64,000 nt of DNA, taken from BNWE01 sp964369545 (lineage in GTDB: Bacteria; Pseudomonadota; Alphaproteobacteria; UBA3830). The first letter of the stretch is position 1. Every line of letters starts with the position of its first letter. Of this stretch, positions 1 through 8,475 are shown piece after piece. Under the pieces are notes generated by a model. It was not told where the DNA came from. It searched no databases and was given only the letters and a program-made list of their open reading frames with translations. The stretch spans positions 1 through 64,000 of the forward strand of contig CAYJFA010000001.1 in NCBI GenBank assembly GCA_964369545.1, in the 5' to 3' direction. A program made the translations under genes and the position numbers.

Positions 1-44
1 TATTTATATACAAACCTTTCGAAACCGTCAACTCTATTTTTAAA

Positions 45-70
45 CTTTTTTGAAAGTATTTTCAAAAAAG
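45..70 (-). terminator. possible terminator hairpin after the HD lipoprotein gene
   Basis: A perfect 11-bp inverted repeat (45-55 and 60-70) with a 4-nt loop lies about 27 bp beyond the stop codon of the minus-strand gene at 97. The stem is AT-rich and is followed on the minus strand only by a short T run, so it is a weak terminator candidate. Confidence 0.35.
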
Positions 71-96
71 CGAATATAACTCCCATTTCCACAATT

Positions 97-1191
97 TTAT
101 TCTTTACAAAGCCGATCGATTTCTAAATTTTTCTTGCATAATTCCTTAGTTTGATCATAATAGTTTTTGAACATAACATCCAATTCGGTCAATCTTTTTA
201 TTTCACCGTATTCATCAAGCACCAAAGGATTAATACCTCTGAATTTTGTGATAATCGGAAATTTTTTGTAACAATATCCTCTTTTTACAATCTTTTTCTC
301 CGGATTTTTGCTTTGTGTAAGCATTATTTGCACTTCTTCATCCATACATTTCTCTAACTTTTTCAACAATTCTATATCAGTTAAATATATATCACATATA
401 TTCAAACAACCTTTTCGTATGGCAATTCTAATAGCTTCAGCAAAGTGAAACATGACAGTAAAATTGAATTTTGAACTCCAAAAATTAGGAGTGAAATATA
501 GTGATAATTCAGCAAAATTCCTGGCAACAACAAAATCTGTGAAAAACCACTTACCATCCACAAATCTCAAAGATTGAATTATCTTTTTTGCTTGATCTAA
601 TGTTATCTTTTTCATTACTAAACCAGTATGAATATTATATTCTATACGGTCAGCACACATATCTGGCAATTTTTGTTCTAAGCATTTGTAGGATGCATTT
701 TCAAAGTTTAGATCATCCAAAGAAAGTCCGAATTTTTCATTTAATAAACTATAAACTTCAGATTTTTTTAGATAGTTAATATGAGTTCTATCTTGAAAAG
801 ATTCGTTTTGATCAATTATTTTATCTTCTTTCAAAAAATCCATTAAATAATCAGTCATATGAGAAAATGCTGGAAATGATGCATCATGTAACAATGCTGC
901 ATAGCATTCTTTGTCTGAACCGGAAAATTTCTTTACCAAATACCATACACCTATACTATGATCAAATCTAGAAAACCCCGGAACCGCATTTGGGAAAAAA
1001 TATCTACTTGGGCCCGACTGATCTATATGCCTTATTCGTTGCATTGTTGAAGATTCAATAATAAGTCGCTCTACTTCTGATACTTCTACATCGCTCCCAA
1101 AAACTTTTATTTTATAATTAGATGATGACTGATCACATCCAGAAAGAATAATAAAAATCGAAAGAATAATACAAGACTTAAACAACGACAT
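97..1191 (-). CDS. exported HD-domain phosphohydrolase-like lipoprotein
   Basis: 364 aa. The N-terminus is a lipoprotein signal with the lipobox LSGC (Cys19). The body carries an HD-superfamily metal-site pattern: RIRHIDQSG near 52-60, RFDHS (His78), LLHD (His102-Asp103) and a later Asp181 in CADRIEY. This spacing resembles the COG1078/dGTPase-like HD phosphohydrolases, which are normally cytoplasmic nucleotide-acting enzymes. Attachment to a membrane after export is unusual for that fold. The substrate cannot be read from the sequence; a nucleotide or phosphoester in the periplasm or outside the cell is possible. The gene stands alone upstream of tsaD on the same strand, 55 bp away. The HD-fold call is fairly confident; the biological role is unknown. 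Confidence 0.7.
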   Translation of the reverse strand: MSLFKSCIILSIFIILSGCDQSSSNYKIKVFGSDVEVSEVERLIIESSTMQRIRHIDQSGPSRYFFPNAVPGFSRFDHSIGVWYLVKKFSGSDKECYAALLHDASFPAFSHMTDYLMDFLKEDKIIDQNESFQDRTHINYLKKSEVYSLLNEKFGLSLDDLNFENASYKCLEQKLPDMCADRIEYNIHTGLVMKKITLDQAKKIIQSLRFVDGKWFFTDFVVARNFAELSLYFTPNFWSSKFNFTVMFHFAEAIRIAIRKGCLNICDIYLTDIELLKKLEKCMDEEVQIMLTQSKNPEKKIVKRGYCYKKFPIITKFRGINPLVLDEYGEIKRLTELDVMFKNYYDQTKELCKKNLEIDRLCKE

Positions 1192-1246
1192 TACGTAAGC
1201 TCCAATTTTTTAGTATAAATCTACAATTTTGCATAATTTTTTACAA

Positions 1247-2266
1247 TCAGTTATTTTCCAATGGCCATCTCGGACGTGGAATAAAATTTAAATCATTAAT
1301 CTGATGATTTTTATATTTTTCAATTCCCAACCAAGCAATCATCGCAGCATTATCCGTGCAATACTTAATTGGAGGAACTGAAAAATCGATTTCTCTTTCA
1401 GTACATACAGACTTTAATGCACTTCTTATCGTTTTATTCGCAGCAACCCCACCGGAAATAACTGCGGCAGTTATCGGTATATCTCGTTTTCTGCAGATGT
1501 TTATCGCAAGGTTCATTTTATATACCAATACATCAGAAACTGCTCTTTGAAAACTAGCGCATAAATCAACCTTCTCTTGTTCAGAGAGATTTTTTTCTGC
1601 AATAATTCTCACCGCGGTTTTCAAACCGGAAAACGAAAAATCACACGAATTTTTCTGACACAGCGGACGAGGAAGCTGAAATTTCATGGAGTTTCCTTTG
1701 GTCGCAATCTTTTCTATAATAGGACCGCCTGGATATCCAAAGCCAAGCAGTTTCGACACCTTATCAAATGACTCTCCAACAGAATCATCAATCGTTTTTC
1801 CGATAACTTCAAAGCTATTTATCGAATGAACCACACAAATCTGGCAATGACCGCCGGAAGCCAGCATCAGTAGATATGGAAACTCGACATTTTCAGTAAG
1901 ACGAACAGAAATCGCGTGCGCTTCGATGTGATTAATTGCAATAAATGAAATGTTTTTTGATAAAGCTATTGCCTTCGCAAAAGTCGCACCGACAATTATC
2001 CCACCGATAAGCCCCGGTCCGCAAGTGCCCGCAACGCCATCTAACTCTGAGATATCCAAAGCTGCATCTGACAGCGCTTTTTCTACAACCAAATCTATTT
2101 TTTCCAGATGCGCTCTCGCCGCAATCTCTGGAACAACGCCACCAAAAGATTGATGTTCTTTTATTTGTGAATATATGACGTTAGATAGAACATTTTTCTC
2201 ATCAGTTACAACAGAGGCCGCCGTTTCATCGCAACTGGCTTCTATTCCTAATATTTTTATTGACAT
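1247..2266 (-). CDS. tsaD: tRNA N6-threonylcarbamoyladenosine transferase TsaD
   Basis: 339 aa, the usual length for the Kae1/TsaD/YgjD family. It transfers the threonylcarbamoyl group to A37 of ANN-decoding tRNAs, working with TsaB and TsaE in the cytoplasm. Visible family marks are the N-terminal ASKH motif EASCDET (9-15), the metal-binding NHIEAH (112-117), LMLASGGHCQ (about 133-142) and the late SGGVAAN motif. DedA is encoded 34 bp upstream on the same strand, so the two may be co-transcribed. Identification is secure from these motifs and the full length. Confidence 0.97.
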   Translation of the reverse strand: MSIKILGIEASCDETAASVVTDEKNVLSNVIYSQIKEHQSFGGVVPEIAARAHLEKIDLVVEKALSDAALDISELDGVAGTCGPGLIGGIIVGATFAKAIALSKNISFIAINHIEAHAISVRLTENVEFPYLLMLASGGHCQICVVHSINSFEVIGKTIDDSVGESFDKVSKLLGFGYPGGPIIEKIATKGNSMKFQLPRPLCQKNSCDFSFSGLKTAVRIIAEKNLSEQEKVDLCASFQRAVSDVLVYKMNLAINICRKRDIPITAAVISGGVAANKTIRSALKSVCTEREIDFSVPPIKYCTDNAAMIAWLGIEKYKNHQINDLNFIPRPRWPLENN

Positions 2267-2300
2267 AATTTATCATTTCAACAAAAAATCACTGCACAAA

Positions 2301-2855
2301 TCATTTCGATTTTCTTTTTTTGGACTTTTTATAAACAAACGCCCCCAAACCAAAACTTAAAAATATCAGCGCAAGAATTTGAATTATCTGCATGCTTCCT
2401 TTTGTTGAATCTAACGCATCGGCAAATAAATATCCTGCACCGGCAATTATAATAGACCATACCAATGCAGCAGGAATGTTTAATGTAGAAAATTTTAGCG
2501 GAGTAATTTTTGCCATCCCAATCATTATTGGACTGATATTTCTGATACAGTAAACAAATCTGCATCCAAAAATAAATATAGAGTCATATTTTCTCAAAAA
2601 TTCTATTACTCTTTTAGATTTTTTAAAGATTTTCGGGTATTTTTCCAGCAATCTTGTGCCATATATTCTGCCTACAAAAAATAGACATTGTTCTGTTATT
2701 AAAGTTCCCAAAAAAGCGAATAATATCACTAAATCAAGGGATAATAGTCCTTTTTTACAAAGAAATCCAGCCGTTAGAACGGCAACTTCTCCCTCTATGC
2801 ACGCAAAGAGAAATACTGCGTAATATCCATAAGATTTTATAAATTCCTCGAACAA
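2301..2855 (-). CDS. DedA-family inner-membrane protein
   Basis: 184 aa, a typical DedA/SNARE-associated (VTT domain) length. The protein has an early hydrophobic re-entrant region (ACIEGEVAVLTAGFLCKKG), the family-typical F-x-GR motif (FVGRIYG, then FIFGCRFVYCIRNISP) and further membrane helices to a basic C-terminus (KKSKKRKSK). Bacterial DedA proteins act in lipid-carrier or phospholipid translocation and membrane homeostasis; which lipid is handled here cannot be told. It lies just downstream of tRNA-Arg and just upstream of tsaD, all on the minus strand. Confidence 0.88.
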   Translation of the reverse strand: MFEEFIKSYGYYAVFLFACIEGEVAVLTAGFLCKKGLLSLDLVILFAFLGTLITEQCLFFVGRIYGTRLLEKYPKIFKKSKRVIEFLRKYDSIFIFGCRFVYCIRNISPIMIGMAKITPLKFSTLNIPAALVWSIIIAGAGYLFADALDSTKGSMQIIQILALIFLSFGLGAFVYKKSKKRKSK

Positions 2856-2877
2856 AAACTCTCTCTTGGATTGAAAA

Positions 2878-2954
2878 TGGCGCGCCCGAAAGGAGTCGAA
2901 CCCTTAACCTTCAGATCCGTAGTCTGACGCTCTATCCAATTGAGCTACGGGCGC
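2878..2954 (-). tRNA. tRNA-Arg (anticodon ACG)
   Basis: Reading the minus strand gives a complete cloverleaf: acceptor GCGCCCG/CGGGCGC, D-arm GCTC...GAGC, anticodon stem TCAGA/TCTGA with loop CTACGGA (anticodon ACG), and T-arm with GGTTCGACTCC-type loop. Discriminator G and an encoded CCA end at 2878. ACG is the expected inosine-modified arginine tRNA. It sits 13 bp from tRNA-Val on the same strand. Confidence 0.97.
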
Positions 2955-2967
2955 AAAACTTAAGTAA

Positions 2968-3042
2968 TGGTGGGTGATGACGGGTTTGAACCGCCGACCC
3001 CCTCGGTGTAAACGAGATGCTCTACCGCTGAGCTAATCACCC
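2968..3042 (-). tRNA. tRNA-Val (anticodon TAC)
   Basis: Minus-strand cloverleaf with acceptor GGGTGAT/ATCACCC, D-arm GCTC...GAGC, anticodon stem TCTCG/CGAGG and loop TTTACAC (anticodon TAC), and a T-loop GGTTCAAACC. Discriminator A and an encoded CCA are present. It is tandem with tRNA-Arg. Confidence 0.97.
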
Positions 3043-3259
3043 ACAAAGATATCATTAAATTGAAATCTTAATTAGTCATGAAGATACATGAAAACATCCT
3101 GCTATGCAATAGAAAATGAATAACTAACTTTTTCATAAAATTATTATTTTAATTGGCCACAACTTTAAAAAATTGACCTTGAACTTCAATAACCCCCATA
3201 TTACTCACTAATACACTTAATCCCTAAAGCATAACCATCGTCTCTTGCATCTGAACACT

Positions 3260-4081
3260 TCATTGAACATGTAAAAATAAATGCACTCTGCGATTTAATA
3301 GGTCTTCCAATTCTATTCGCGCTGCTTCTCCGATCGCTTTAATTTTGCTACCCTTATGACCTAAAAATATCGCCTTATGAGCTGCGTTTTTCACAAAAAT
3401 ATTTTGAACGATTTTGACGCTGCCATCTTTTTGATTCTGATAATTTTCTGTTTTTACTACGCATTTATACGGAATTTCCTGATGCAATCTATGATAAATA
3501 TGCTCACGAGTTATTTCGGAAACGTACTTTTCAAAAGATGAATCCGTAATTTCATCGTCCTTAAACATCCAATCTCCTTCCGGCATTACGGAATCAAGAT
3601 ATTTCAAAATATCTTCAATCCCGCATCCATTAAGACTGGAAATCATAAATACATTTTCGAAATTTCTTATATCACTAAATATCGCAGCAATTTCCAAAAG
3701 CTTTGGCTTATGAATGAGATCTACTTTGTTCATCACTAACGAAACTTTTTTTGCTGAATCGATTTTTCTTAACAAAGTAATACTGGCATTAAAATTTTTC
3801 TTACTAACGTCGATTAGAAACAAAATATCTTCCGCCTCACGAAAAGCGTCCCAAGTTATCTTAGCTAAAGATTCAGCAGATCCCTTTCGCAAAAATCCTG
3901 GAGTATCTATCAAAATAATCTGACTGTCCTCATAAATAGCAACACCGAGAATTCTCGTAAGAGTAGTTTGAATCTTTCTTGAGACAATCGAAACCTTTTG
4001 GCCGACCATTTTGTTTATCATAGTTGATTTTCCAGCATTGGTTTCGCCAAGAACCGCCACATAGCCGCATTTTTTAGTCAT
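3260..4081 (-). CDS. era: GTPase Era, 30S ribosome maturation
   Basis: 273 aa. Era is a KH-domain GTPase that binds the 3' end of 16S rRNA during small-subunit maturation. The G domain shows G1 (GETNAGKS, 12-19), the switch region with the conserved QTT (KIQTTLTRILG), G3 (DTPG), G4 (NKVD) and G5 (SSLNG). The C-terminal KH domain carries GHKGSKIKAIGEAAR. It follows rnc with a 4-bp gap and is the last gene of a dksA-lepB-rnc-era run, the classical alphaproteobacterial arrangement. Confidence 0.97.
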   Translation of the reverse strand: MTKKCGYVAVLGETNAGKSTMINKMVGQKVSIVSRKIQTTLTRILGVAIYEDSQIILIDTPGFLRKGSAESLAKITWDAFREAEDILFLIDVSKKNFNASITLLRKIDSAKKVSLVMNKVDLIHKPKLLEIAAIFSDIRNFENVFMISSLNGCGIEDILKYLDSVMPEGDWMFKDDEITDSSFEKYVSEITREHIYHRLHQEIPYKCVVKTENYQNQKDGSVKIVQNIFVKNAAHKAIFLGHKGSKIKAIGEAARIELEDLLNRRVHLFLHVQ

Positions 4082-4085
4082 TAAA

Positions 4086-4772
4086 TTACCTTTGTGAATT
4101 TTCTAAAATTAAAAGCATTTTCTCCGCTGCAGAGTGTTCAGCGTTCCGCTTAGAATTTCCCTGACCAACAGTTGTTTTACCGCATGCCGTCACTTCAATC
4201 TCAAAAACTGGATCATGAGCCTCACCAACCATCTTAATAAGTCGATACACCGGCAATTGCAATGCTGCCGCCTGCGATATTTCCTGCAACTGCGTCTTTG
4301 CGTCTTTTTTTTTGTATACTACTTTATCGATATCACTCATCCAAAGATTAAAGATAATTTCTTTCGTTGTTCCAAAATTAGAATCTAAAAAAACAGCTCC
4401 TAAAACCGCTTCAAACATATCAGCTATAGATGACGAATTTTTATTATTCGATATAAAAAAATCCTTTGGAATAGAAAAACAGTCTATAAGTTTTGTTTTT
4501 TTAGCAAGAGTTATAAGGAATTCCGTACCCGCAAGCGTTGCCATTCTCACGGCAAGATCTCCCTCGGTTTCATCACTAAATCTATGATATAAAATATCCG
4601 CAAGGGCCAATCCCAAAACCCGATCACCAAGAAATTCCAATTTTTCGAATTTTCTAGCAAAATTTTTCTGATATCCTTTTAAACCAGGGTGTGAAATTGC
4701 AATAGACAACATCTCCCTACTACAGAATTGATATTCGATAATTTTTTGGAGTTTAATTATGTTGTTTATCAT
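4086..4772 (-). CDS. rnc: ribonuclease III
   Basis: 228 aa. This endonuclease cuts double-stranded RNA and processes rRNA precursors. The catalytic signature EKLEFLGDRVLGLALAD is near residues 43-59, with further acidic positions around DMFEAVLGAVFLD. A C-terminal double-stranded RNA-binding domain follows (roughly 155-225, ending KRNAEHSAAEKMLL). It sits between lepB and era on the same strand and is presumably co-transcribed with them. Confidence 0.97.
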   Translation of the reverse strand: MINNIIKLQKIIEYQFCSREMLSIAISHPGLKGYQKNFARKFEKLEFLGDRVLGLALADILYHRFSDETEGDLAVRMATLAGTEFLITLAKKTKLIDCFSIPKDFFISNNKNSSSIADMFEAVLGAVFLDSNFGTTKEIIFNLWMSDIDKVVYKKKDAKTQLQEISQAAALQLPVYRLIKMVGEAHDPVFEIEVTACGKTTVGQGNSKRNAEHSAAEKMLLILENSQR

Positions 4773-4814
4773 TCGATTCTAGAAAAAAATTAATGCAGAA
4801 TCCAAAGAAATTTA

Positions 4815-5603
4815 TTAAATGATCTTCTTTAAAATTCTGTCATATCTTATATTTTGAAGCCATAACCAGAATTCCCATAACTTTACGCCATTAGCTATAG
4901 AATAAATCGTATAAACTGCCCGCCCCATTAGGTTTTCTTCAGGAATCATTCCTAAGCCACAACGAGAATCCTTTGAAAAATCCCGATTATCACCCATCAC
5001 AAAATAAAATCCTTTCGGAACAGTAATTTCCATAAAATTATTTGCAGCGGAATTTTTGGCAGGTTCGTAATATGCAACTATGTGTATCGGAGCTTCAGAA
5101 AGAGGAAGTTTTTCTTCATATAGATTCAATTCTTCTATAGTTCTCTGGTTGGTATCTTTATAGATCATTTTTTCTTTAAAGTTGAGCTGAGCATCAACTC
5201 CATTTACTCTTATAACTCCGTTATTAACACTTATCTTATCACCAGGCAGCGCAATTACACGTTTAATGACATTTGTATCTCCATCTTCAGGAGCCTTGAA
5301 AACGATTACTTCACCGCGTTTTACATTATTTTTAAAAAACTTTCTTCCAGAAAATACATCAGGGCTAAACCAAATACTGTGCTTGCTGTATCCATAGGTC
5401 CACTTTTCTACCAGAGGCATATCTCCGATTAGTAATCCAGGAACCATGGAACTGGATGGTATAATAAAGTAATCATATATGAAAAATCTGAATAAGGCGA
5501 AAATAGTAACAAATATCGCTATAAAACGCAGATCATCTTTAAAAGAAGCTTTTTTACTCTTTGAGTTACCTTCTTCGGCATCTCTAATAATTTTATTAGA
5601 CAT
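4815..5603 (-). CDS. lepB: signal peptidase I
   Basis: 262 aa from the ATG at 5603; a TTG 12 nt upstream would overlap the dksA stop and is less likely. LepB removes signal peptides from Sec and Tat substrates at the inner membrane. A single N-terminal membrane helix (DDLRFIAIFVTIFALFRFF) is followed by the catalytic-Ser box (IPSSSMVPGL), the Lys box (KRVIALPGD) and the GDNRDFSKDSR box, the standard S26 set. It is the first envelope gene of the lepB-rnc-era group, 9 nt after the dksA stop, so translation is probably coupled. Confidence 0.96.
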   Translation of the reverse strand: MSNKIIRDAEEGNSKSKKASFKDDLRFIAIFVTIFALFRFFIYDYFIIPSSSMVPGLLIGDMPLVEKWTYGYSKHSIWFSPDVFSGRKFFKNNVKRGEVIVFKAPEDGDTNVIKRVIALPGDKISVNNGVIRVNGVDAQLNFKEKMIYKDTNQRTIEELNLYEEKLPLSEAPIHIVAYYEPAKNSAANNFMEITVPKGFYFVMGDNRDFSKDSRCGLGMIPEENLMGRAVYTIYSIANGVKLWEFWLWLQNIRYDRILKKII

Positions 5604-5611
5604 GATTTTTA

Positions 5612-6037
5612 TCAATCATCTTTATGAACACGTTCTTGTTTCTCGTGACGCTCCTGCGCTTCAATACTTAACATAGCTACAGGACGTGCTTCCAATCTTT
5701 TTAAAGAAATCGGTTCCCCCGTTTCTTCACAATATCCATATGTTTTGTTTTTGATTCGCAAAAGAGCTTCTTCAATTTTATTAATCAATTTACGAGCTCT
5801 GTCTTTGCTTCTCAATTCATAAGTTAAATCTGCCTCTGAAGTTGCGCGGTCCGCGACATCTGTACAAGTTTTTCCTTCTTCCTGCAAATATTTTATGACT
5901 TCTTCATTATCGCGCGATAAATCCTCTTTCCACTGTATTAATTTACGTCTAAAATATTCTCGCTGAAAATCATTCATAAACTCTTCATTATCAGATGGTA
6001 AATACCCATTCGGTAATTCGCAAATTTTACTTTCCAT
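5612..6037 (-). CDS. dksA: DksA/TraR-family RNA polymerase-binding regulator
   Basis: 141 aa from the ATG at 6037, which has a GGAGAG Shine-Dalgarno at good spacing; a second ATG at 6049 is less favoured. DksA binds the RNA polymerase secondary channel and tunes transcription with ppGpp. A long helical coiled-coil (FQREYFRRKLIQWKEDLSRD onward) is followed by the globular end CEETGEPISLKRLEARPVAM. Only one Cys remains of the classical four-Cys zinc finger, which is the usual form in alphaproteobacteria. It lies directly upstream of lepB. Confidence 0.95.
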   Translation of the reverse strand: MESKICELPNGYLPSDNEEFMNDFQREYFRRKLIQWKEDLSRDNEEVIKYLQEEGKTCTDVADRATSEADLTYELRSKDRARKLINKIEEALLRIKNKTYGYCEETGEPISLKRLEARPVAMLSIEAQERHEKQERVHKDD

Positions 6038-6062
6038 ACAACTCTCCATGAATCTTAGATAA

Positions 6063-6419
6063 TTATACCAAAGCCGCCTTCACCTTATCAACAATAGCAG
6101 CAAATGCATTTTTATCGTTTATCGCTAATTCAGATAAGATTTTCCTATCAACCGATATATTTGCTTTATTTAATCCATATATAAATTGAGAATATTTCAA
6201 TCCATGCCCTCTGACAGCCGCGTTAATTCTAACTATCCATAATTCGCGAAGATCTCTCTTCCTATTGCGTCTGTCTCTATACGCATACTGCATAGATTTT
6301 TCAAGACGTTCAATAGCTGAACGAAAACACTTACTAGATCTTCCCACAAACCCCTTAGAAAGTTTTAAAACTTTTTTATGACGTGCATGCGCTGTTGTGC
6401 CTCTTTTAACTCGTGACAT
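6063..6419 (-). CDS. rplT: 50S ribosomal protein L20
   Basis: 118 aa, the normal L20 length. L20 binds 23S rRNA early in large-subunit assembly and in many bacteria represses its own operon. The basic N-terminus (MSRVKRGTTAHARHKKVLK), the FRSAIERLEKSMQYAYRDRR stretch and ELWIVRINAAVRGHGLKYS are unmistakable. A strong AGGAG precedes the ATG. It follows rpmI with a 12-bp gap. infC, which often heads this operon, is not upstream here. Confidence 0.98.
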   Translation of the reverse strand: MSRVKRGTTAHARHKKVLKLSKGFVGRSSKCFRSAIERLEKSMQYAYRDRRNRKRDLRELWIVRINAAVRGHGLKYSQFIYGLNKANISVDRKILSELAINDKNAFAAIVDKVKAALV

Positions 6420-6431
6420 CTCTTTTTCTCC

Positions 6432-6629
6432 TTATTTATACGGCATATATTTAACGATATTTTTAATATCGCAAGCGTTTAGCACCATAGTTCCACGCGC
6501 TTGTCTCTTCATTTTTTGAGAGCGTTTTCTCAAATTATGCCTTTTAAATGCGGGCTGAGCTATCACCTCTCCCGAAGCTGTAAAATTAAACCGCTTCTTA
6601 GCTGAACTTTTCGTTTTTAACTTGGGCAC
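6432..6629 (-). CDS. rpmI: 50S ribosomal protein L35
   Basis: 65 aa when started at the GTG at 6629, which is preceded by a GGAGG Shine-Dalgarno at ideal spacing and yields the canonical MPKLKTKSSAKKRF start. An upstream TTG would add four residues and overlap the Shine-Dalgarno. L35 is a small basic large-subunit protein. It is the first gene of an rpmI-rplT pair. Confidence 0.96.
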   Translation of the reverse strand: MPKLKTKSSAKKRFNFTASGEVIAQPAFKRHNLRKRSQKMKRQARGTMVLNACDIKNIVKYMPYK

Positions 6630-6803
6630 TTTTTCCTCCAATAATTATCTATAAAAGTAGATCTGGTATACCCATTCGCACCAAAATCTACTAGAAAACG
6701 ACTGATTACTAAATATTTTGCAATCGGTCTTAAATATATATCAAAAAACATATAATTTTGAAAGGGCAGACTCATAAAACATAATATTTTTAACTCTCAC
6801 AAT

Positions 6804-6833
6804 AAAAAAAAGCGCCCTGATTTTACAAGGCGC
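6804..6833 (-). terminator. rho-independent terminator after tlc
   Basis: On the minus strand an 8-bp GC-rich stem (GCGCCTTG/CAGGGCGC, one G-T pair) with a 6-nt loop is followed by eight T residues (6811 down to 6804). It lies about 29 bp past the tlc stop and ahead of rpmI, so it should insulate the ribosomal pair. Confidence 0.85.
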
Positions 6834-6861
6834 CTCTTCAAATGTATAAATAACAAAAAGG

Positions 6862-8349
6862 TTATTTTTTATTCTGTTCAGCAGTAATCTTCAAAAACTG
6901 ATCGTTTAATCCGGAAACGGCATAGAACCATACTAATATGATTACAACAAATATACTCGAAATTATTGGCGCAAGCTCGACCAAGCTCGACCCAATAAAT
7001 ATCACATTTAACAGCAAAAATTGAATAGCGGCACCTCCGGATTTACCAGCGCGTTGGGCAATAACGTCCACCGCGGCCTTACCTTTTGATTTTAATTCCT
7101 CATCCAAAGGAATATAGCTCATTTCTTTGGTGGCATCGAACAAAGAATATTTCATAGACTTGGTTAATACGTTTTGGATCAACCCAACACATACTACAAC
7201 CCCTAAAGCGGTCAAACCGATCTCTCTTAAGTATGGATCGAGAGCATCTTTAAATATTATGAAACCGAAGAAAATTAATCCTGTAATAAAAATTACTGCA
7301 GGTGTAATCATAGCAGCAGTTTTCCAGGTGGTTTTGCGAAGAACATTAGCTCCTACGACCATACCTATAATGGTCACAATACCGGTCCAAATCTGTAACC
7401 CTCCCATGAAATTCATATATTGAACTTTAGTCGGACACAACTCTCTTACTTGAGCTTTCCACATTATCTCCACGAGATTTATGCTTATACCGTAGCAAAC
7501 CAATAGCAGCGAAATAAATCCAAGATATTTAGAATTCATGATACACTTGAAACTCTCACTAATTGACAATTTTACCTTGCTTTTTGGCTTCTTGATATCA
7601 TCAGGATTAAAATTAACCGGATCCTTCAATATGTGGTTAGTCAACCAGTAATAAAACAGCATAATTACCAAACATAATATTGAGATAAATGAAATAAGTT
7701 TAGGTAAATCTGCCCATTGATCACCGACAGAGCCGCTGACTTCTAAATTTTTTAGAACCCCGCCAGAAAAAATAAGAGCTGAGTTTGCTATTAATCCAAA
7801 CATCGAATAAAAACGCTTCGATTGCATCAGTGATGTTGTTTCATTAGCAAATTTCCAGAATAGAAGATTAATTATAACACTACTCCAGAGTTCGGCTATT
7901 ACGTAGAACGATGAAAATGTCCAATGCTCAATAGGAAGCAGCAATTTCTTCACAAATACTCCATAATCATTAGAGAAAGTAGGATGTAAGCTATTATGGA
8001 ATGGATAAAAAACCGTTGCAAAAAGCACAAAATATACAAAAAAAGAAGACACTACTATATAAAATACTGTGTCTTTTGAAAAAACGTTCAATAATTTTGC
8101 ATAAATCAACACAAACAAAACGGTTGCTGGCATCACAAACCATAACTTTAATGTAGGAAGTGCCTCAGCACCCATAGTTGTGATCACAAGAGAATCTTTT
8201 ATTGCGCGCAGAAAAGCAAAATTAAACACAATGCAAAAAAACATTATAGTCATCGTCATGAATTTTTTCATTTCGCTCGGATAAATTGGCCATAAAATCG
8301 TCCTCCACTTGGATAATTCCTGGACCTCAGACTTTTTTTCGCTTCCCAT
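6862..8349 (-). CDS. tlc: ATP/ADP translocase (nucleotide transporter)
   Basis: 495 aa with about 12 hydrophobic segments. The sequence RAIKDSLVITTMGAEALPTLK and the general layout identify the Tlc/NTT family of rickettsiae, chlamydiae and plastids. These proteins exchange host ATP for bacterial ADP across the inner membrane, or import other nucleotides. Length matches the roughly 500-aa family. The gene is monocistronic in appearance: it is 126 bp from gpsA and ends in a strong terminator. Its presence is the clearest sign that the organism lives inside eukaryotic cells. Whether this paralogue carries ATP/ADP or another nucleotide cannot be told by eye. Confidence 0.96.
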   Translation of the reverse strand: MGSEKKSEVQELSKWRTILWPIYPSEMKKFMTMTIMFFCIVFNFAFLRAIKDSLVITTMGAEALPTLKLWFVMPATVLFVLIYAKLLNVFSKDTVFYIVVSSFFVYFVLFATVFYPFHNSLHPTFSNDYGVFVKKLLLPIEHWTFSSFYVIAELWSSVIINLLFWKFANETTSLMQSKRFYSMFGLIANSALIFSGGVLKNLEVSGSVGDQWADLPKLISFISILCLVIMLFYYWLTNHILKDPVNFNPDDIKKPKSKVKLSISESFKCIMNSKYLGFISLLLVCYGISINLVEIMWKAQVRELCPTKVQYMNFMGGLQIWTGIVTIIGMVVGANVLRKTTWKTAAMITPAVIFITGLIFFGFIIFKDALDPYLREIGLTALGVVVCVGLIQNVLTKSMKYSLFDATKEMSYIPLDEELKSKGKAAVDVIAQRAGKSGGAAIQFLLLNVIFIGSSLVELAPIISSIFVVIILVWFYAVSGLNDQFLKITAEQNKK

Positions 8350-8475
8350 AATTATTTTCTCCGAAAATTATAAACAAAGTGTGATTTTATACTAAAGGCA
8401 ACAACTTTTCAATACAAAATAGTTTTATAATTTAAAAAACAAATATTTTGCAAAATTCTTAGGTGTTTACACTAA

